From positions 5,964,501 to 6,028,500 of the forward strand of contig OY783200.1 of assembly GCA_963678675.1 (NCBI GenBank): 64,000 bases of DNA, read 5' to 3'. This DNA is from Xiphydria camelus. Taxonomy: Eukaryota > Arthropoda > Insecta > Hymenoptera > Xiphydriidae. Under the pieces are notes generated by a model. It made no database searches. It had not been told where the DNA came from and saw nothing but the letters and a program-made list of their open reading frames with translations. Both the position numbers and the translations under genes were made by a program. Below are positions 1 to 10,894 of this stretch, piece after piece (position 1 is the stretch's first letter; each line of letters opens with the position of its first letter).

Positions 1-69
1 AAACAGTACCTACTGTAAAAAATTCAGATCCTCTTTAATTATTTCTAATTCAGGACTTCAATGACTGGA

Positions 70-364
70 CTATTCATGCTAGTTTTGCGGGACGAAAATA
101 GCAAATTGCACGCTAGGATATAAAAGTTGAGCTCGCGCATGCGCAGTTTATACTTGCTTCACTTGGGTGAATTTTCGTTCACTTTCGTCCCTGAAAACTA
201 GCATGAAAAGCACCACTTGCATTCACTTGTTATAAAAAATATCGTGTGCAACACGGACCAAAGTTGGCGCCGACGAGTGTGATTGCAGCCCTCGCTTCGC
301 TCGGGCAGCAAACTTCACACTCGTCGGCAATCGCCAACTTTCAGCCCTTGATGTACAATATACT
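70..364. repeat. Truncated copy of a palindromic MITE (family A)
   Basis: This block matches 60345-60650 almost base for base, including the TCGGGCAGCAAACTTCACAC motif and the terminal ACAATATACT. The full copy at 60180-60650 has two long inverted arms; here the left arm is cut off just before position 70. It has no coding content. It is a non-autonomous repeat of unknown superfamily. Confidence 0.75.
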
Positions 365-805
365 ATTGCTTTATTGACCAAATACAACACGATTACCGTA
401 CCGGTTGGGTATTTTTTCCTTGAATTTCAGAACAAATAGTACTAACGATTTCTCTCCGTGTATCGTAAGAACTTTCACGTAATCTACACGTGCTGCTGCC
501 TCTCCTCTTAGTTTACCTATTAAAAAGTTTGTACAATGGCAGTTTTTCCGCAATGTGAGCGATGTATACGTATTCTTTGGCTAGGCTACACGACCATAGG
601 TAACCTTTTAACTCACTTTTATAGTGCCGTTCATTTCACGCACGGCTTTAATTACCTCCCAGATTTCTTTATTACGACCACTAGCAGATACATTTACTGC
701 CGTCTTAAGACAAAATGTATCTACACTTTAACACATTTCAAGATACAACAGTTATTTTGAATTGCTTCATGCCCTGCTCGTAGAAACGCATCCGATTTTT
801 CTTTT
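365..805. other. Stretch without recognisable gene
   Basis: AT-rich unique-looking sequence. Short open frames occur on both strands, but none has a recognisable motif or splice structure. I see nothing to annotate. Confidence 0.5.
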
Positions 806-1675
806 TACCTAGATAGCACAAATGTCAAAATTGCGTCTAGAAGACGTCTTTTTGAAGACTTCTTCAAGCAGACGTCTTAAAGACGTTTTCAAGCAGTCGT
901 GTTACTGACGTCTTGAAAGAGTCGTCTAAGAGATGTCTTTTTAAAGACGTCTTCATGTAATCGTCTTAAGGATGTCTTTGCGAAGACGAAGTGTAAATTC
1001 GATCGGGAGAAGAAAAGACGAGCGAAGGAAGGCCGCCATTTCGTCGCACATGTCCATGCATCATTCGTACGATCCAGATTTTATCCGTAATTTGCGTAAA
1101 TAATGGTAAGTAATAATAATCCAGTAACTGCATAACTTTCACACCCAATTGTAGTTATATAATCTGTATACTACAGATTGATAATAACGTACAAATGCAA
1201 CGTATCATATATTACATTTGTAGGTTAAAATATACACTTTTTGTGCTTGTCTTTTTTGCGTGCTACACTTTTCTAAAATTTATCAGTACAATCTTCTAAT
1301 CTAATCCGAACTTATACGCTTTAGAAAAGTGTAGCGAATATACATAAACGCACAAATAAACTATAATACCCGTTAGGTATAACTGCCTTATATAAGCATT
1401 ATTTATAACGGCTATGTTTATTGTGTTTTCTGGAAAATTATAGCTTATCTACTAAATATTTTGTCAGTGGAAAGGAACTCGACCGGAAAAGACTCTTGCG
1501 GAGTTTTCTCATCTATATTGGCACTCGACTGGAAGAAACTGGTGCGGAGTCGTCTCATATATATTGGCGACATACATTGAAGACAGATATTTTAAAGGTA
1601 TAATGTTAGTAATTCTAATGAAGCATTAGTGATAGTATATTATAAATAAATAGAATTAATAATTCACAGACAGCA

Positions 1676-1804
1676 ATGCCAAAAAGAAAAAATTATTTAG
1701 AACTGTCACAGCGACAGAAACTAAGGCGAATTAATGAACAATTTGCCCAAGATTTTGAGAATAATAGGTTTGAGTCAGACCATGAAGAAATAATCCCAAT
1801 TTGT
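1676..1804 (+). pseudogene. Transposase N-terminal fragment of the outer copy
   Basis: The first 43 codons (start MPKRKNYLELSQRQKLRR) match the intact transposase at 3353 with one amino-acid change (F for L in ENNRFESD). After codon 43 the reading jumps into the non-coding tail of the element (the same sequence as 7750 onward), so roughly 5.9 kb relative to the intact element is missing. A TATATAA box at 1389-1395 and the untranslated leader are kept. It cannot make an active transposase. Confidence 0.8.
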
Positions 1805-3067
1805 GCCCCTGCTCGGTTTTTCGTAAGACATACTGTACTGTACTGTATGTACTCTTGGTGTCATGGATTTTGTTGCTAGTGACTTTTTAAAATATCATTT
1901 GTAAACGTACTAGCTAATAAATAATCAATTCTCATGCCGCCGTAGCTAATGAGAGTATGAGAATTAAATGTTCACTGATGTTCGTCATAGATGTTAATCC
2001 GTGATGCCGGGAGTATGGAATAAATTAAGCGTTCTGCGTCTTTTTTTATAAACAGTCTTGTACTCATCAAACGACTCCTCCATCACGATTGCCAAACTTC
2101 AACATTATTGTCAGGATTGGCTAAGACATGCGGGAGACAGGCTACGAGCCCACGTAGCGAAGAGGATAAACAATAAATAAATAAAAACCCTTAAAACTCG
2201 CTCTCTCTTCCTCTTTTAAAACAATATCATGCTTATGGAATGATGTGCATTTAGAGCTACAGAGATGTATTTTTTTTTAAATAAATATGAGGTCTTTATG
2301 TTTATATTTTAAATTTAAATAAGGCTGACTATTTTCACAGGCAGCAATGTTACTGCGGCAGTAGCTCACCTTCAGCTCATTTACGAATCATTACTACACC
2401 GCGTAATACTTTATGTATATATTAATTGAGCATATGTAGGTGAGCTATACGTGAGCTCCCAGATAGCACAAATGTCAAAATTGCGTCTAGAAGACGTCTT
2501 TTTGAAGACCTCTTCAAGCAGACGTCTTAAAGACGTTTTCAAGTAGTCGTAGTAGTCGTGTCGTTTTCAAGTAGTAGTCGTTGTAGACTGACGTCTTGAA
2601 AGAGTCGTCTAAGAGATGTCTTTTTAAAGACGTCTTCATGTAATCGTCTTAAGGATGTCTTTGCGAAGACGAAGTGTAAATTCGATCGGGAGAAGAAAAG
2701 ACGAGCAAAGGAAGGCCGCCATTTCGTCGCACATATGTCCATGCATCATTCGTACGATCCAGATTTTATCCGTAATTTGCGTAAATAATGGTAAGTAATA
2801 ATAATCCAGTAACTGCATAACTTTGACAACCAATTGTAGTTATATAATCTGTATACTACAGATTGATAATAACGTACAAATGCAACGTATCATATATTAC
2901 ATTTGTAGGTTAAAATATACACTTTTTGCTTGTCTTTTTTGCGTGCTACACTTTTCTGAAATTTATCAGTACAATCTTCTAATCTAATCCGAACTTACGC
3001 TTTAGAAAAGTGTAGCGAATATACATAAACGTACAAATAAACTAATACCCGTTAGGTATAACTGCCT

Positions 3068-3074
3068 TATATAA
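3068..3074 (+). promoter_or_regulatory. TATA box of the transposase gene
   Basis: TATATAA lies about 285 bp upstream of the transposase start and is kept in the deleted copy (1389-1395). Downstream, an untranslated leader contains a likely 70-bp intron (donor after TTAAAG at 3277, acceptor TTCACAG ending 3346) that ends six bases before the ATG at 3353. Confidence 0.5.
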
Positions 3075-3352
3075 GCATTATTTATAACGGCTATGTTTAT
3101 TGTGTTTTCTGGAAAATTATAGCTTATCTACTAAATATTTAGTCAGTGGAAAGGAACTCGACCGGAAAAGACTCTTGCGGAGTTTTCTCATCTATATTGG
3201 CACTCGACTGGAAGAAACTGGTGCGGAGTCGTCTCATATATATTGGCGACATACATTGAAGACAGATATTTTAAAGGTATAATGTTAGCAATTCTAATGA
3301 AGCATTAGTGATAGTATTATAAATAAATAGAATTAATAATTCACAGAGAGCA

Positions 3353-5359
3353 ATGCCAAAAAGAAAAAATTATTTAGAACTGTCACAACGACAGAAACTA
3401 AGGCGAATTAATGAACAATTTGCCCAAGATTTTGAGAATAATAGGTTAGAGTCAGACCATGAAGAAATAATCCCAATTTGTGTTTGTGGAAGCTCTCCTT
3501 CTTCTCCTCTCCCTGCGTCAAGTGAAAGCTCTGATAATGTGTTGGAGAGTTTATCGTATGCTTCAGAACATCGTAACTCCGATGATACTATACAGACTAG
3601 TGATGCAAGCATGAATGAATATAATGCGCCTAATAAGGAGAAGCTGTTTTTAGACGAATTGCGTAATTGGGCAATAACTTTCAATATAAAGCACAACGCT
3701 ATGAACAGCTTATTGCGCATTATACGAACTAACCTACAGATGAATATTCCTCACGAGTCAAGAGCTTTCCTTAAAACGCCAAGAGAAACTGAAATTATTC
3801 CTCATGAAGGGGGGACTTTTTTTTATTATGGCTTAGAAAGAGGATTGACTAACGTATTAAATGCTAAAGGAAAATCAGATATATTGGATATCCTTTTAAA
3901 CATTAATATTGATGGTCTCCCGTTGGCAAAAAGTTCAAGAAGTCAACTATGGCCTATTCTTGGAGAAATAGCAAATATAAAATGTAAAACAGTGTTTCTA
4001 ATTGCTATCTTTCATGGTCATAGTAAACCATCTTCCGTGGATGAATTTCTAGAATGCTTTATTAAGGAATATAATGAATTACATCTGAACGGATTCGAAT
4101 ATAAAGGCCAAAAATTTGGCGTCTCCATTCGTGCAGTTATATGCGATACTCCGGCTAGGGCATTCGTGACTTGTACGAAATCGCATAACGGTTATTATGG
4201 ATGCTCAAAATGTATACAAGAAGGCGTATATAGAAATCATCGTATGCTATTTCTTGAGGATAATTCGACTTCTCGAACAGACGAAAATTTCAGAAATCGT
4301 ACTTATGAAGAACATCATACTGGATATTCCCCTCTAGAAAATACATCGCTAGGGATGGTGTCTCAATTTCCCGCGGATTATATGCACCTACTATGCCTGG
4401 GTGTAATGAAAAAAATGATTCATTTATGGTTGAAAGGGTATCAAGTTGGCAGATTTAGTGCTGCCAATATCAAACAGCTTAATAAATCGTTGACCACAAT
4501 TGCTGGTTATATTCCAAAAGAATTCTCCAGAAAACCGAGGAGCTTACAAGAATTTGAACGCTGGAAAGCGACAGAATTCCGGTTATTTCTTCTATATCTA
4601 GGTCCCATTATTTTACCTAAAGTATTGCCAGCAGCTTATGTCAAGCATTATAATGAACTCAACTGCGCAATACGAATTCTATGCCACGAACAAGATTGCT
4701 ACCGTAACAACGGATACGCGAAAATGTTATTGCTTTCTTTCGTACGCAAAATGAAGGAATTATACGGCGAAGAAACTGTAATTTATAATGTGCACAACGT
4801 CATTCATATCAACGAAGATGTAAAAAAGTTCGGATCTTTGGATTCGTTTAGCGCATTCCCATTCGAAAATTTTCTTTATACTTTGAAAAGAATGCTTAGA
4901 AAAGGTAATAATCCGATAGCGCAGTTGCATCGAAGAGTCGAAGAGAAAGCTAGCATCGGGATGCTATTCATTACAAACATAAGTGAAGTGCATCCATACA
5001 TGGTTAAACCCATTAACATTCATCTCCCCGAAGGTTGTACAAAAGCGCACCATGCCGTACAATTTAAAAATTTTTATATTACGGTAGATGCGCCAGATAA
5101 TTGTTGTTATTTCCACGATAAGACTGCTTTCCTCGTGAAATATTTGGCATATAGAAACAGTTCACCTATTGTTATTGGCAAAGCATTTCAAAATATCCAA
5201 TCTTTACCCCACTACCCTTGCGATTCCCATAAAATGGGCATTTATATGTCAAAAAAATTATCAGCATTGCAAGAGAGGCCCTTATCTGAAATTAAAACAA
5301 AGGGTGTACTTGCTGCTTATAATGGATGGAATTATATCATGCCCCTTCTTCATGTTTGA
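3353..5359 (+). CDS. CACTA/EnSpm-like transposase, 668 aa
   Basis: Single uninterrupted exon. The N-terminus is basic and then acidic. The middle (about residues 258-290) carries VICDTPARAF followed by a C-x2-C pair (GYYGCSKCIQ) as in the Transposase_21 family of plant En/Spm. The next block, FPADYMHLLCLGVMKKM (about 340-355), fits the same fold. The C-terminal third contains YNVHNVIHINEDV and SAFPFENFLYTLKR, which resemble DUF4218, the usual partner domain in CACTA transposases. It would bind the element ends and cut and rejoin DNA in the nucleus. I chose the ATG at 3353 because a leader intron acceptor lies just upstream and the start is shared with the deleted copy. The frame has no stop or frameshift, so the gene could be functional; the catalytic residues are not certain from the sequence alone. 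Confidence 0.75.
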   Translation: MPKRKNYLELSQRQKLRRINEQFAQDFENNRLESDHEEIIPICVCGSSPSSPLPASSESSDNVLESLSYASEHRNSDDTIQTSDASMNEYNAPNKEKLFLDELRNWAITFNIKHNAMNSLLRIIRTNLQMNIPHESRAFLKTPRETEIIPHEGGTFFYYGLERGLTNVLNAKGKSDILDILLNINIDGLPLAKSSRSQLWPILGEIANIKCKTVFLIAIFHGHSKPSSVDEFLECFIKEYNELHLNGFEYKGQKFGVSIRAVICDTPARAFVTCTKSHNGYYGCSKCIQEGVYRNHRMLFLEDNSTSRTDENFRNRTYEEHHTGYSPLENTSLGMVSQFPADYMHLLCLGVMKKMIHLWLKGYQVGRFSAANIKQLNKSLTTIAGYIPKEFSRKPRSLQEFERWKATEFRLFLLYLGPIILPKVLPAAYVKHYNELNCAIRILCHEQDCYRNNGYAKMLLLSFVRKMKELYGEETVIYNVHNVIHINEDVKKFGSLDSFSAFPFENFLYTLKRMLRKGNNPIAQLHRRVEEKASIGMLFITNISEVHPYMVKPINIHLPEGCTKAHHAVQFKNFYITVDAPDNCCYFHDKTAFLVKYLAYRNSSPIVIGKAFQNIQSLPHYPCDSHKMGIYMSKKLSALQERPLSEIKTKGVLAAYNGWNYIMPLLHV

Positions 5360-5496
5360 GTGCTTCGCTTTCGAAAGTATATACACGGTTTTTGACAGAA
5401 TCGTAATAGTCGGTATGATATAATTTATCAATACTTGTCCCGCCGACCAATGAAGCATTGAAGGAATTTCGGTTTACCCCTTCTCTTTTGTTACAG

Positions 5497-7709
5497 ATGT
5501 TTTACGTCATCTTGTATGACAATTTTTGTACTGCCATACCTGAGCAGTGGATTGATATAGATACCCAAACATTTATGTGGCCTCCAAAAAGAATGAAAGT
5601 TGGAACTGCAAAATTTTTGAAATTGCAGCCAGACGAGACATGGGATAAAGCGACGTACAAAAAAGTGTTCGGTCCATATGGTATGTCTATTAAAACACCG
5701 TTATTTAGTCCCTATTACTACTCCCTATTTGATAGTACATACATTTCCCATTTTTCAGATACTCTCGCAAAAGCGAAAGAAGTGGAGCGCGTAGCTGCCG
5801 ATCTGAGTACATCAGAGGATGCCCAGAATTGTTTAGAACAAAAGAAATCAAGAAACAAACGTCTTATCAAAAAGCCCGCACCATTCAGCGATAGCGAATC
5901 AGGTATACTTATTCATGTATACGAGTAATTATTGTATCTTCCAAGTAGACTATTAGTCTTATTATATTGTATTTCTATTAGATGACCATTCTATAAACGA
6001 TAGGAAAGAGAAACGCTCGAAACATTTAAAGATTTACGGTGACAGTAACAGCGACCCTGAAGAGAGAAACGAGAACGGTAATTACTAATTATACTGCTCC
6101 CAAAATTCGTCCAATATTTACCCCGAAAATAGTTGCATTCTGAATATCTAATTCTGTAGTTGCACTTCAATATATTGAGGCAAACATACAGTGCTATCAA
6201 CAAAATCAGGGGACACCGAATAATGATGACGCAATGATACTTGAATACCTGGATTTTTCACACAAACCTTCCGAATACAACGCCCTTACTTCCGAGAAGA
6301 ATAATGAAGAAACAAACGACGTAACTCGTTCAAACATGAACACCTCAAGAACACTGATCCCTTCGAAGGACGATGGGAATGGCAATAGAGTTGAAGCTTC
6401 AACTGCGGCTCATAACAATTGTTGTGGTGAGTATGAATAGTTATACCGTGTGATTATGAGGAAGTTGATCAAAGGCTCGAATGTACCATACGATTGGCTG
6501 TGACGACTTACCAGCCAGTATTCGGCAAATGTTTTAGAAAAATATCTCTAGTGTCTGATAAAGTCTGATCGGCTGAATTAAACATTATGGATCTTCTCTT
6601 GAAACGTTTGCTAAGTACTGCACATCAACAGAGAAATCAAATGACGCTCTTTGGTCTTTGGCCAATAGTATACAACTTAGAGTTCCACACAACAAACGCA
6701 AATGCATCCTCCTATGATTAGCTTCCTCTCGTAATCACACGGTGTACACAATGATGTTACTGCAGATTTGAATTAGTATATTTATCAATAATAGAGACAT
6801 TAATAATATGCATATATTAAATTCCTATGGTTGCCTCTCATTAATTATAACGATTATTTATAGACATTTGCAGAAAAACCTTATTCAGAAAGCTGAATCA
6901 TATTATCAACTTACTGGAAGGACGTGTCGGAAATAATGGGACTTTGGCTAACACATCGTTACTCCCACCATTTCCTTTATCTCAACTGTCGGAGCTACAG
7001 GAATTTGAGAAGAATTTACAGCAAAACAAAGAAGTTCGACACCAATTTGTAAGTATAGTTTAGTTTGTTATCTTATTATTATAACTAATTCTTTAAAGTT
7101 TACCACTTTCTGGTGGGTTATTACCACTTTCTTTGTTGAGTTTATTGCTGCATAATTATATCGCTTCTTTATTCAGTTTTAAAATACCGTGGTGTTGTGA
7201 TTCTGCAAAATACTTCTCCCCTTCACAAATATTCTACATCGCAGCTGATTATATCTACAGTGTATTCCTCATACTGTTGTACATAGCAAACGTATAAGTA
7301 CGAGCGAGAACACATCGGTGAATGCATAAAAGCCTCTCTTCCTCTCGACTGCTTCAGTTCGAGTATGTGACAAAGAAGCTGTTGTGCATTCATCATTGGC
7401 ATTCTCGCTCCTATTCACGCGTTTGCTATGTAAAACGGCGTGAGAAATACACCGAATAATCCTTGCATGGGTTTCTGTATATCTTGCATGAATGTACAGA
7501 AGAACGCGATTCGTATCATTGGAGGTCCAACGGGAGATAAATTTTTACGCAACATTCTTTGCCACATACTAACAAATGAAGTAGCACGGCAATTATCGTG
7601 GACAGGACAAAAAAGTACCATTCCCTTCAAAGATACTTTAACGTCTAGCATTGCTATAGGTATGTCACCCTTATTGTTTCTTATACTTACAGCACCTGTT
7701 CGGCTTTAA
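5497..7709 (+). CDS. DUF4806-domain accessory protein of the transposon (7 exons, 350 aa)
   Basis: Spliced exons, all with GT-AG borders and consistent phases: 5497-5680, 5759-5902, 5982-6077, 6160-6426, 6864-7048, 7500-7659, 7693-7709. The N-terminus (FYVILYDNFCTAIPEQWI, then WPP) is the usual opening of insect DUF4806 proteins. The fifth and sixth exons hold the DUF4806 domain: LNHIINLLEGRV, then LLPPFPLSQLSELQEFE, then IIGGPTGDKFLRNILCHILT and ARQLSWTGQK. The function of DUF4806 is not known; its position inside a transposon suggests a role in DNA binding or regulation of the transposase. The start ATG directly follows an acceptor-like TTGTTACAG, so an upstream non-coding exon is likely. 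No broken codon is seen. Confidence 0.7.
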
Positions 7710-8255
7710 TTGTCATTACAGTGTTAAATTCAGGAAAAAAGTCTAGAATACCCCTGCTCGGTTTTTCGTAAGACATACTGTATGTACTCTTGGTGTCATG
7801 GATTTTGTCGCTAGTGACTTTTTAAAATATCATTTGTAAATGTACTAACTAATAAATAATCAATTCTCATGCCGCCGTAGCTAATGAGAGTATGAGAATT
7901 AAATGTTCATTGATGTTCATCATAGATGTTAATCCGTGATGCCGGGAGTATGGAATTAATTAAGCTTTCTGCGTCTTTTTTTTAGAAACAGTCTTGTACT
8001 CATCAAACGACTCCTCCATCACGATTGCCAAACTTCAACATTGTTGTCAGGATTGGCTAAGACATGCGGGAGATAGGCTACGAGCCCACATAGCGAAGAG
8101 GATAAACAATAAATAAATAAAAACCCTTAATTCGCTCTCTCTTCCTCTTTTAAAACAATATCATGCTTATGAAATGATGTGCATTTAGAGCTACAGATGT
8201 AATTTTTTTTTTAATAAATATGAGGTCTTTATGTTTATATTTTGAATTTAAATAA

Positions 8256-8427
8256 GGCTGACTATTTTCACAGGCAGCAATGTTACTGCGGCAGTAGCTC
8301 ACCTTCAGCTCATTTACGAATCATTACTACACCGCGTAATACTTTATGTATATATTAATTGAGCATATGCAGGTGAGCTATATGTGAGCTACTGCCGTAG
8401 TAACTTGCTGCCTGTGAGAATCCAGCC
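8256..8427. mobile_element. 172-bp MITE with TAA duplications (Harbinger-type)
   Basis: The ends GGCTGACTATTTTCACAGGC and its near-inverse GCCTGTGAGAATCCAGCC are flanked on both sides by TAA (8253-8255 and 8428-8430). A TWA target duplication is typical of PIF/Harbinger. The left half of the same MITE occurs at 2323-2457 in the outer copy, where the second transposon begins. Confidence 0.7.
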
Positions 8428-8430
8428 TAA

Positions 8431-8866
8431 CAATTACTTTTATACAAATGTCTCAAAATGGACATATCCCAGACATTCTAAAGACGTCTCCCGTAAGTCG
8501 TCCGGAAGACGTCTTAATAGAATGTCTTAAAGACGCAATTTCAATGGACATAACCTGTCTCCAAGACGTCTTTACGACATTTGAATGAGACGTCTTTAGG
8601 GATTTGAAGACGTCAGAAAGACAACTCATGGACGTCTTTGTGCTATCTGGGTACTTTTATACAAATGTCTCAAAATGGACATATCCCAGACATTCTAAAG
8701 ACGTCTCCCGTAAGTCGTCCGGAAGACGTCTTAATAAAATGTCTTAAAGACGAAATTTCAATAGACATAACCTGTCTCCAAGACGTCTACGACATTTGAA
8801 TGAGACGTCTTTAGGGATTTGAAGACGTCAGAAAGACAACTCATGGACGTCTTTGTGCTATCTGGG
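8431..8866. repeat. Tandem duplicated right end of the transposon
   Basis: The sequence from ACTTTTATACAAATG to GTGCTATCTGGG occurs twice in a row (about 8436-8651 and 8654-8866), with few differences. The second copy is the right end of the outer element, exposed by nesting. Both are rich in AGACGTCTT-like words, possible transposase binding sites. Confidence 0.75.
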
Positions 8867-9027
8867 TAACTGATATATAGGAGCTGCAGATACGCCTTAC
8901 ACACATACTTGGCACAGTAATAAAGCAGATAGATATGCTCAAATAGCCAAAAATCGATTTTTTTTACAGATACATTTTGTCTCAGCACGGCAGTTTAACT
9001 AAGGGAGAATTGGAAGATCCTGATTAA

Positions 9028-9165
9028 CCTTTAGAGTCCGGGGGTGGTCGATAAATCGACCAGCAGTCAGGTCGGGGTCTCCAAATAAAAATTTTATCGG
9101 TTTATTTATAAATTTCACGTCTAAAAAAAGTCGATTTTAACTGAAATTTCCCCGGACTTAAAAGG
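9028..9165. mobile_element. 138-bp piggyBac-type MITE
   Basis: Inverted ends CCTTTAGAGTCCGGGG and CCCCGGACTTAAAAGG (two mismatches) are flanked exactly by TTAA at 9024-9027 and 9166-9169. TTAA duplication is diagnostic of piggyBac mobilisation. There is no coding content. Confidence 0.85.
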
Positions 9166-9169
9166 TTAA

Positions 9170-9779
9170 GACCTACTCTTGGCGGTTCGGTTTCGTCCAA
9201 ATCCATCCTATCGTTATTTTACGCCATAGTAATTAATTATACACAAAAAAATTCGCTTACATTAGACGCTGTCTTCGATGCTGATAAAAATTTGGTGATT
9301 TCCTGATTACCGTATGCTCCGTTGGTGATGTTAGCAGCTTCCGATGACGTAGATTTCTTGATGGTTGACGCAGATCTACCTAGTTGGCGACGGTTGATGA
9401 TGCAGGTCTCGTTGGCGATAGTCGGTGATGACGATCTCGTTGAGATGGACTTCGATGATAACTTTTGATGTTGAGGTATTTCCTCTCCAAAACCACTTTT
9501 CTGTAAATTTATTTGAAATTTTGGTCAAATAGAGATTGAGGTATCCTGCGCCTCCTCTAATTTGTTTAGATTTTTTTTAGGTGTAGCTTAATCGTTATTC
9601 ATGTTTCTTGAAAGACACTTTTATACGCGTTACCTACATGCCGTAAAAATGACACATTTTCACTTTAAAAATTTTGTAACAGAAACAAACATCAAATTCA
9701 GGTTTTATTAAAGAACGATGGGGGCTTTCAAAGATTCGAAAAACTATTGAATTCAATTGAGGGTGGGATGAGGAGTAGC
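9170..9779. other. Stretch without recognisable gene
   Basis: Contains a GATGAC-rich stretch (about 9290-9470) that is similar in style to 12040-12190, but I see no coherent frame. No gene called. Confidence 0.4.
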
Positions 9780-10232
9780 AATGTGGCAACACTGTACGAT
9801 GCCTTCATCGTCGCCACTCCGTTAATACGTTTTTTTTAAATCGCTCGCTTTAATAAAGTTATTATCCTTGTATCTTAATCGTTTCAACATTTTTAATTTC
9901 GAAATAACGATTACTAACAAATACACGGGGTAACGGCAAATTGGGTGTTTTCACATTTTTCAAAAGTTGGCTTAAAATGAAGATTATCGTGTATATATAT
10001 GATATTAATAAATTTAAAAATTTTGCTATCAAGTTTTTTTTGAGAAAATTGAGTCTAAAAATCAAATGTGGAAATGTCCCGCGAAAAACGCGATTTGCCT
10101 GTAATGGCGGTTGTGACGTCACGATCTGTACAAACAAATAGCTGTCAAACGGAGTTGCCTATGTTTTTGCGGTGTTTTTCTGTGATTCGGAAAGTTTGTT
10201 GTTTCTACATCGTTGTTTGTAAAAGTGGCTGA

Positions 10233-10786
10233 AAATTCATGCACCACAAGTCCACAGGAAATCGTGCTTTGTGCCAAAATGCACGAATACTTCTGTGCGA
10301 ACTCCAGACAAAGTCTTTGTGAATATGCCGAGAGACTGTGACATGAGACGAAAATGGTTTAAAGCGGCCAGAAGAGACATGCCTAAATCAAAATCGATAT
10401 TCCATTGCTGTGAAGATCATTTCAATGTAAGTTTCCTTATACTATAGGTTCATAGGTTATGTTCAGTGAATGCTCTTGGTTGACAGCTTGAAGAGGACAT
10501 GGAAAATTATTTGCGGTACAAGTCTATGGGAGTAAATATGTTAATGAAACAAGGAGTTATGCCTCACATCTTCGACTTCCAAAAAGACAGGAAGAGAGTT
10601 GCCAGTAAACCACCAAGACCACTTCACTAAAAACGCAAGAGAGAATGGTTAATCGAGGAAGTCACGTCTGCTACCAAGGTTCAACAACAGGCACTACCTC
10701 TTCAAGATGAACCAGACAATAGTACTGGTGCCAGTGGACTGGATTATGAGCAAGAAGTTTCTGAAAAAAAAACGTTCAGTGTTTAA
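10233..10786 (+). pseudogene. THAP-domain gene, left copy (broken)
   Basis: Exon 1 (about 10233-10426) encodes a THAP zinc finger in the C2CH pattern: CFVPKC near the start, MRRKWFKAARRDMP in the middle and CCEDHF at the end. The donor is AAT/GTAAGT at 10427. Exon 2 starts at 10497 (acceptor TTGACAG) with LEEDMENYLRYK and then GVMPHIFDFQ, the standard continuation after insect THAP domains. It is broken by an in-frame TAA after PRPLH and further stops near 10785. A THAP domain would bind DNA in the nucleus. No clean initiator ATG is left. Confidence 0.7.
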
Positions 10787-10894
10787 GCATTTATATGTAG
10801 ACTCGAAGTGTCGCAGTGCAAACACAAAAAAGATCGTATCACAGCATAGGAATTCAGTGTCATTTTGAGAGTAGTTAAGTCGAAACTGCCTGAA

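Larger units (their letters stand above)
2458..8651 (+). mobile_element. Full-length two-gene transposon (CACTA-like transposase + DUF4806)
   Basis: The element starts CCCAGATAGCACAAA (2458) and ends with its inverse TTTGTGCTATCTGGG (8651). Both termini carry arrays of the palindromic word AGACGTCTT. It encodes an uninterrupted 668-residue transposase (3353-5359) and, downstream on the same strand, a seven-exon DUF4806 gene (5497-7709). A 172-bp MITE sits in its tail (8256-8427). It is nested in an older copy of the same family. Superfamily assignment rests on the transposase core (Transposase_21/DUF4218-like). The apparent TA target duplication differs from the 3-bp duplication usual for CACTA, so it may be a sister lineage. 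Confidence 0.7.
808..8866 (+). mobile_element. Outer, internally deleted copy of a CACTA-like/DUF4806 transposon
   Basis: The left end CCTAGATAGCACAAA (808) and the right end TTTGTGCTATCTGGG (ending 8866) are inverted copies. A TA lies directly outside each end (806-807 and 8867-8868), which suggests a TA target duplication. Behind each end are many copies of AGACGTCTT, the kind of subterminal repeat block known from EnSpm/CACTA elements. In this outer copy the coding region jumps from transposase codon 43 straight to sequence that lies at 7750 in the intact copy, so it is a deletion derivative. The intact copy (2458-8651) sits inside it. Confidence 0.65.

Noticed and set aside
9290..9480. 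GATGAC-rich stretch as coding
   Set aside because: No frame stays open with a motif on either strand; composition only.
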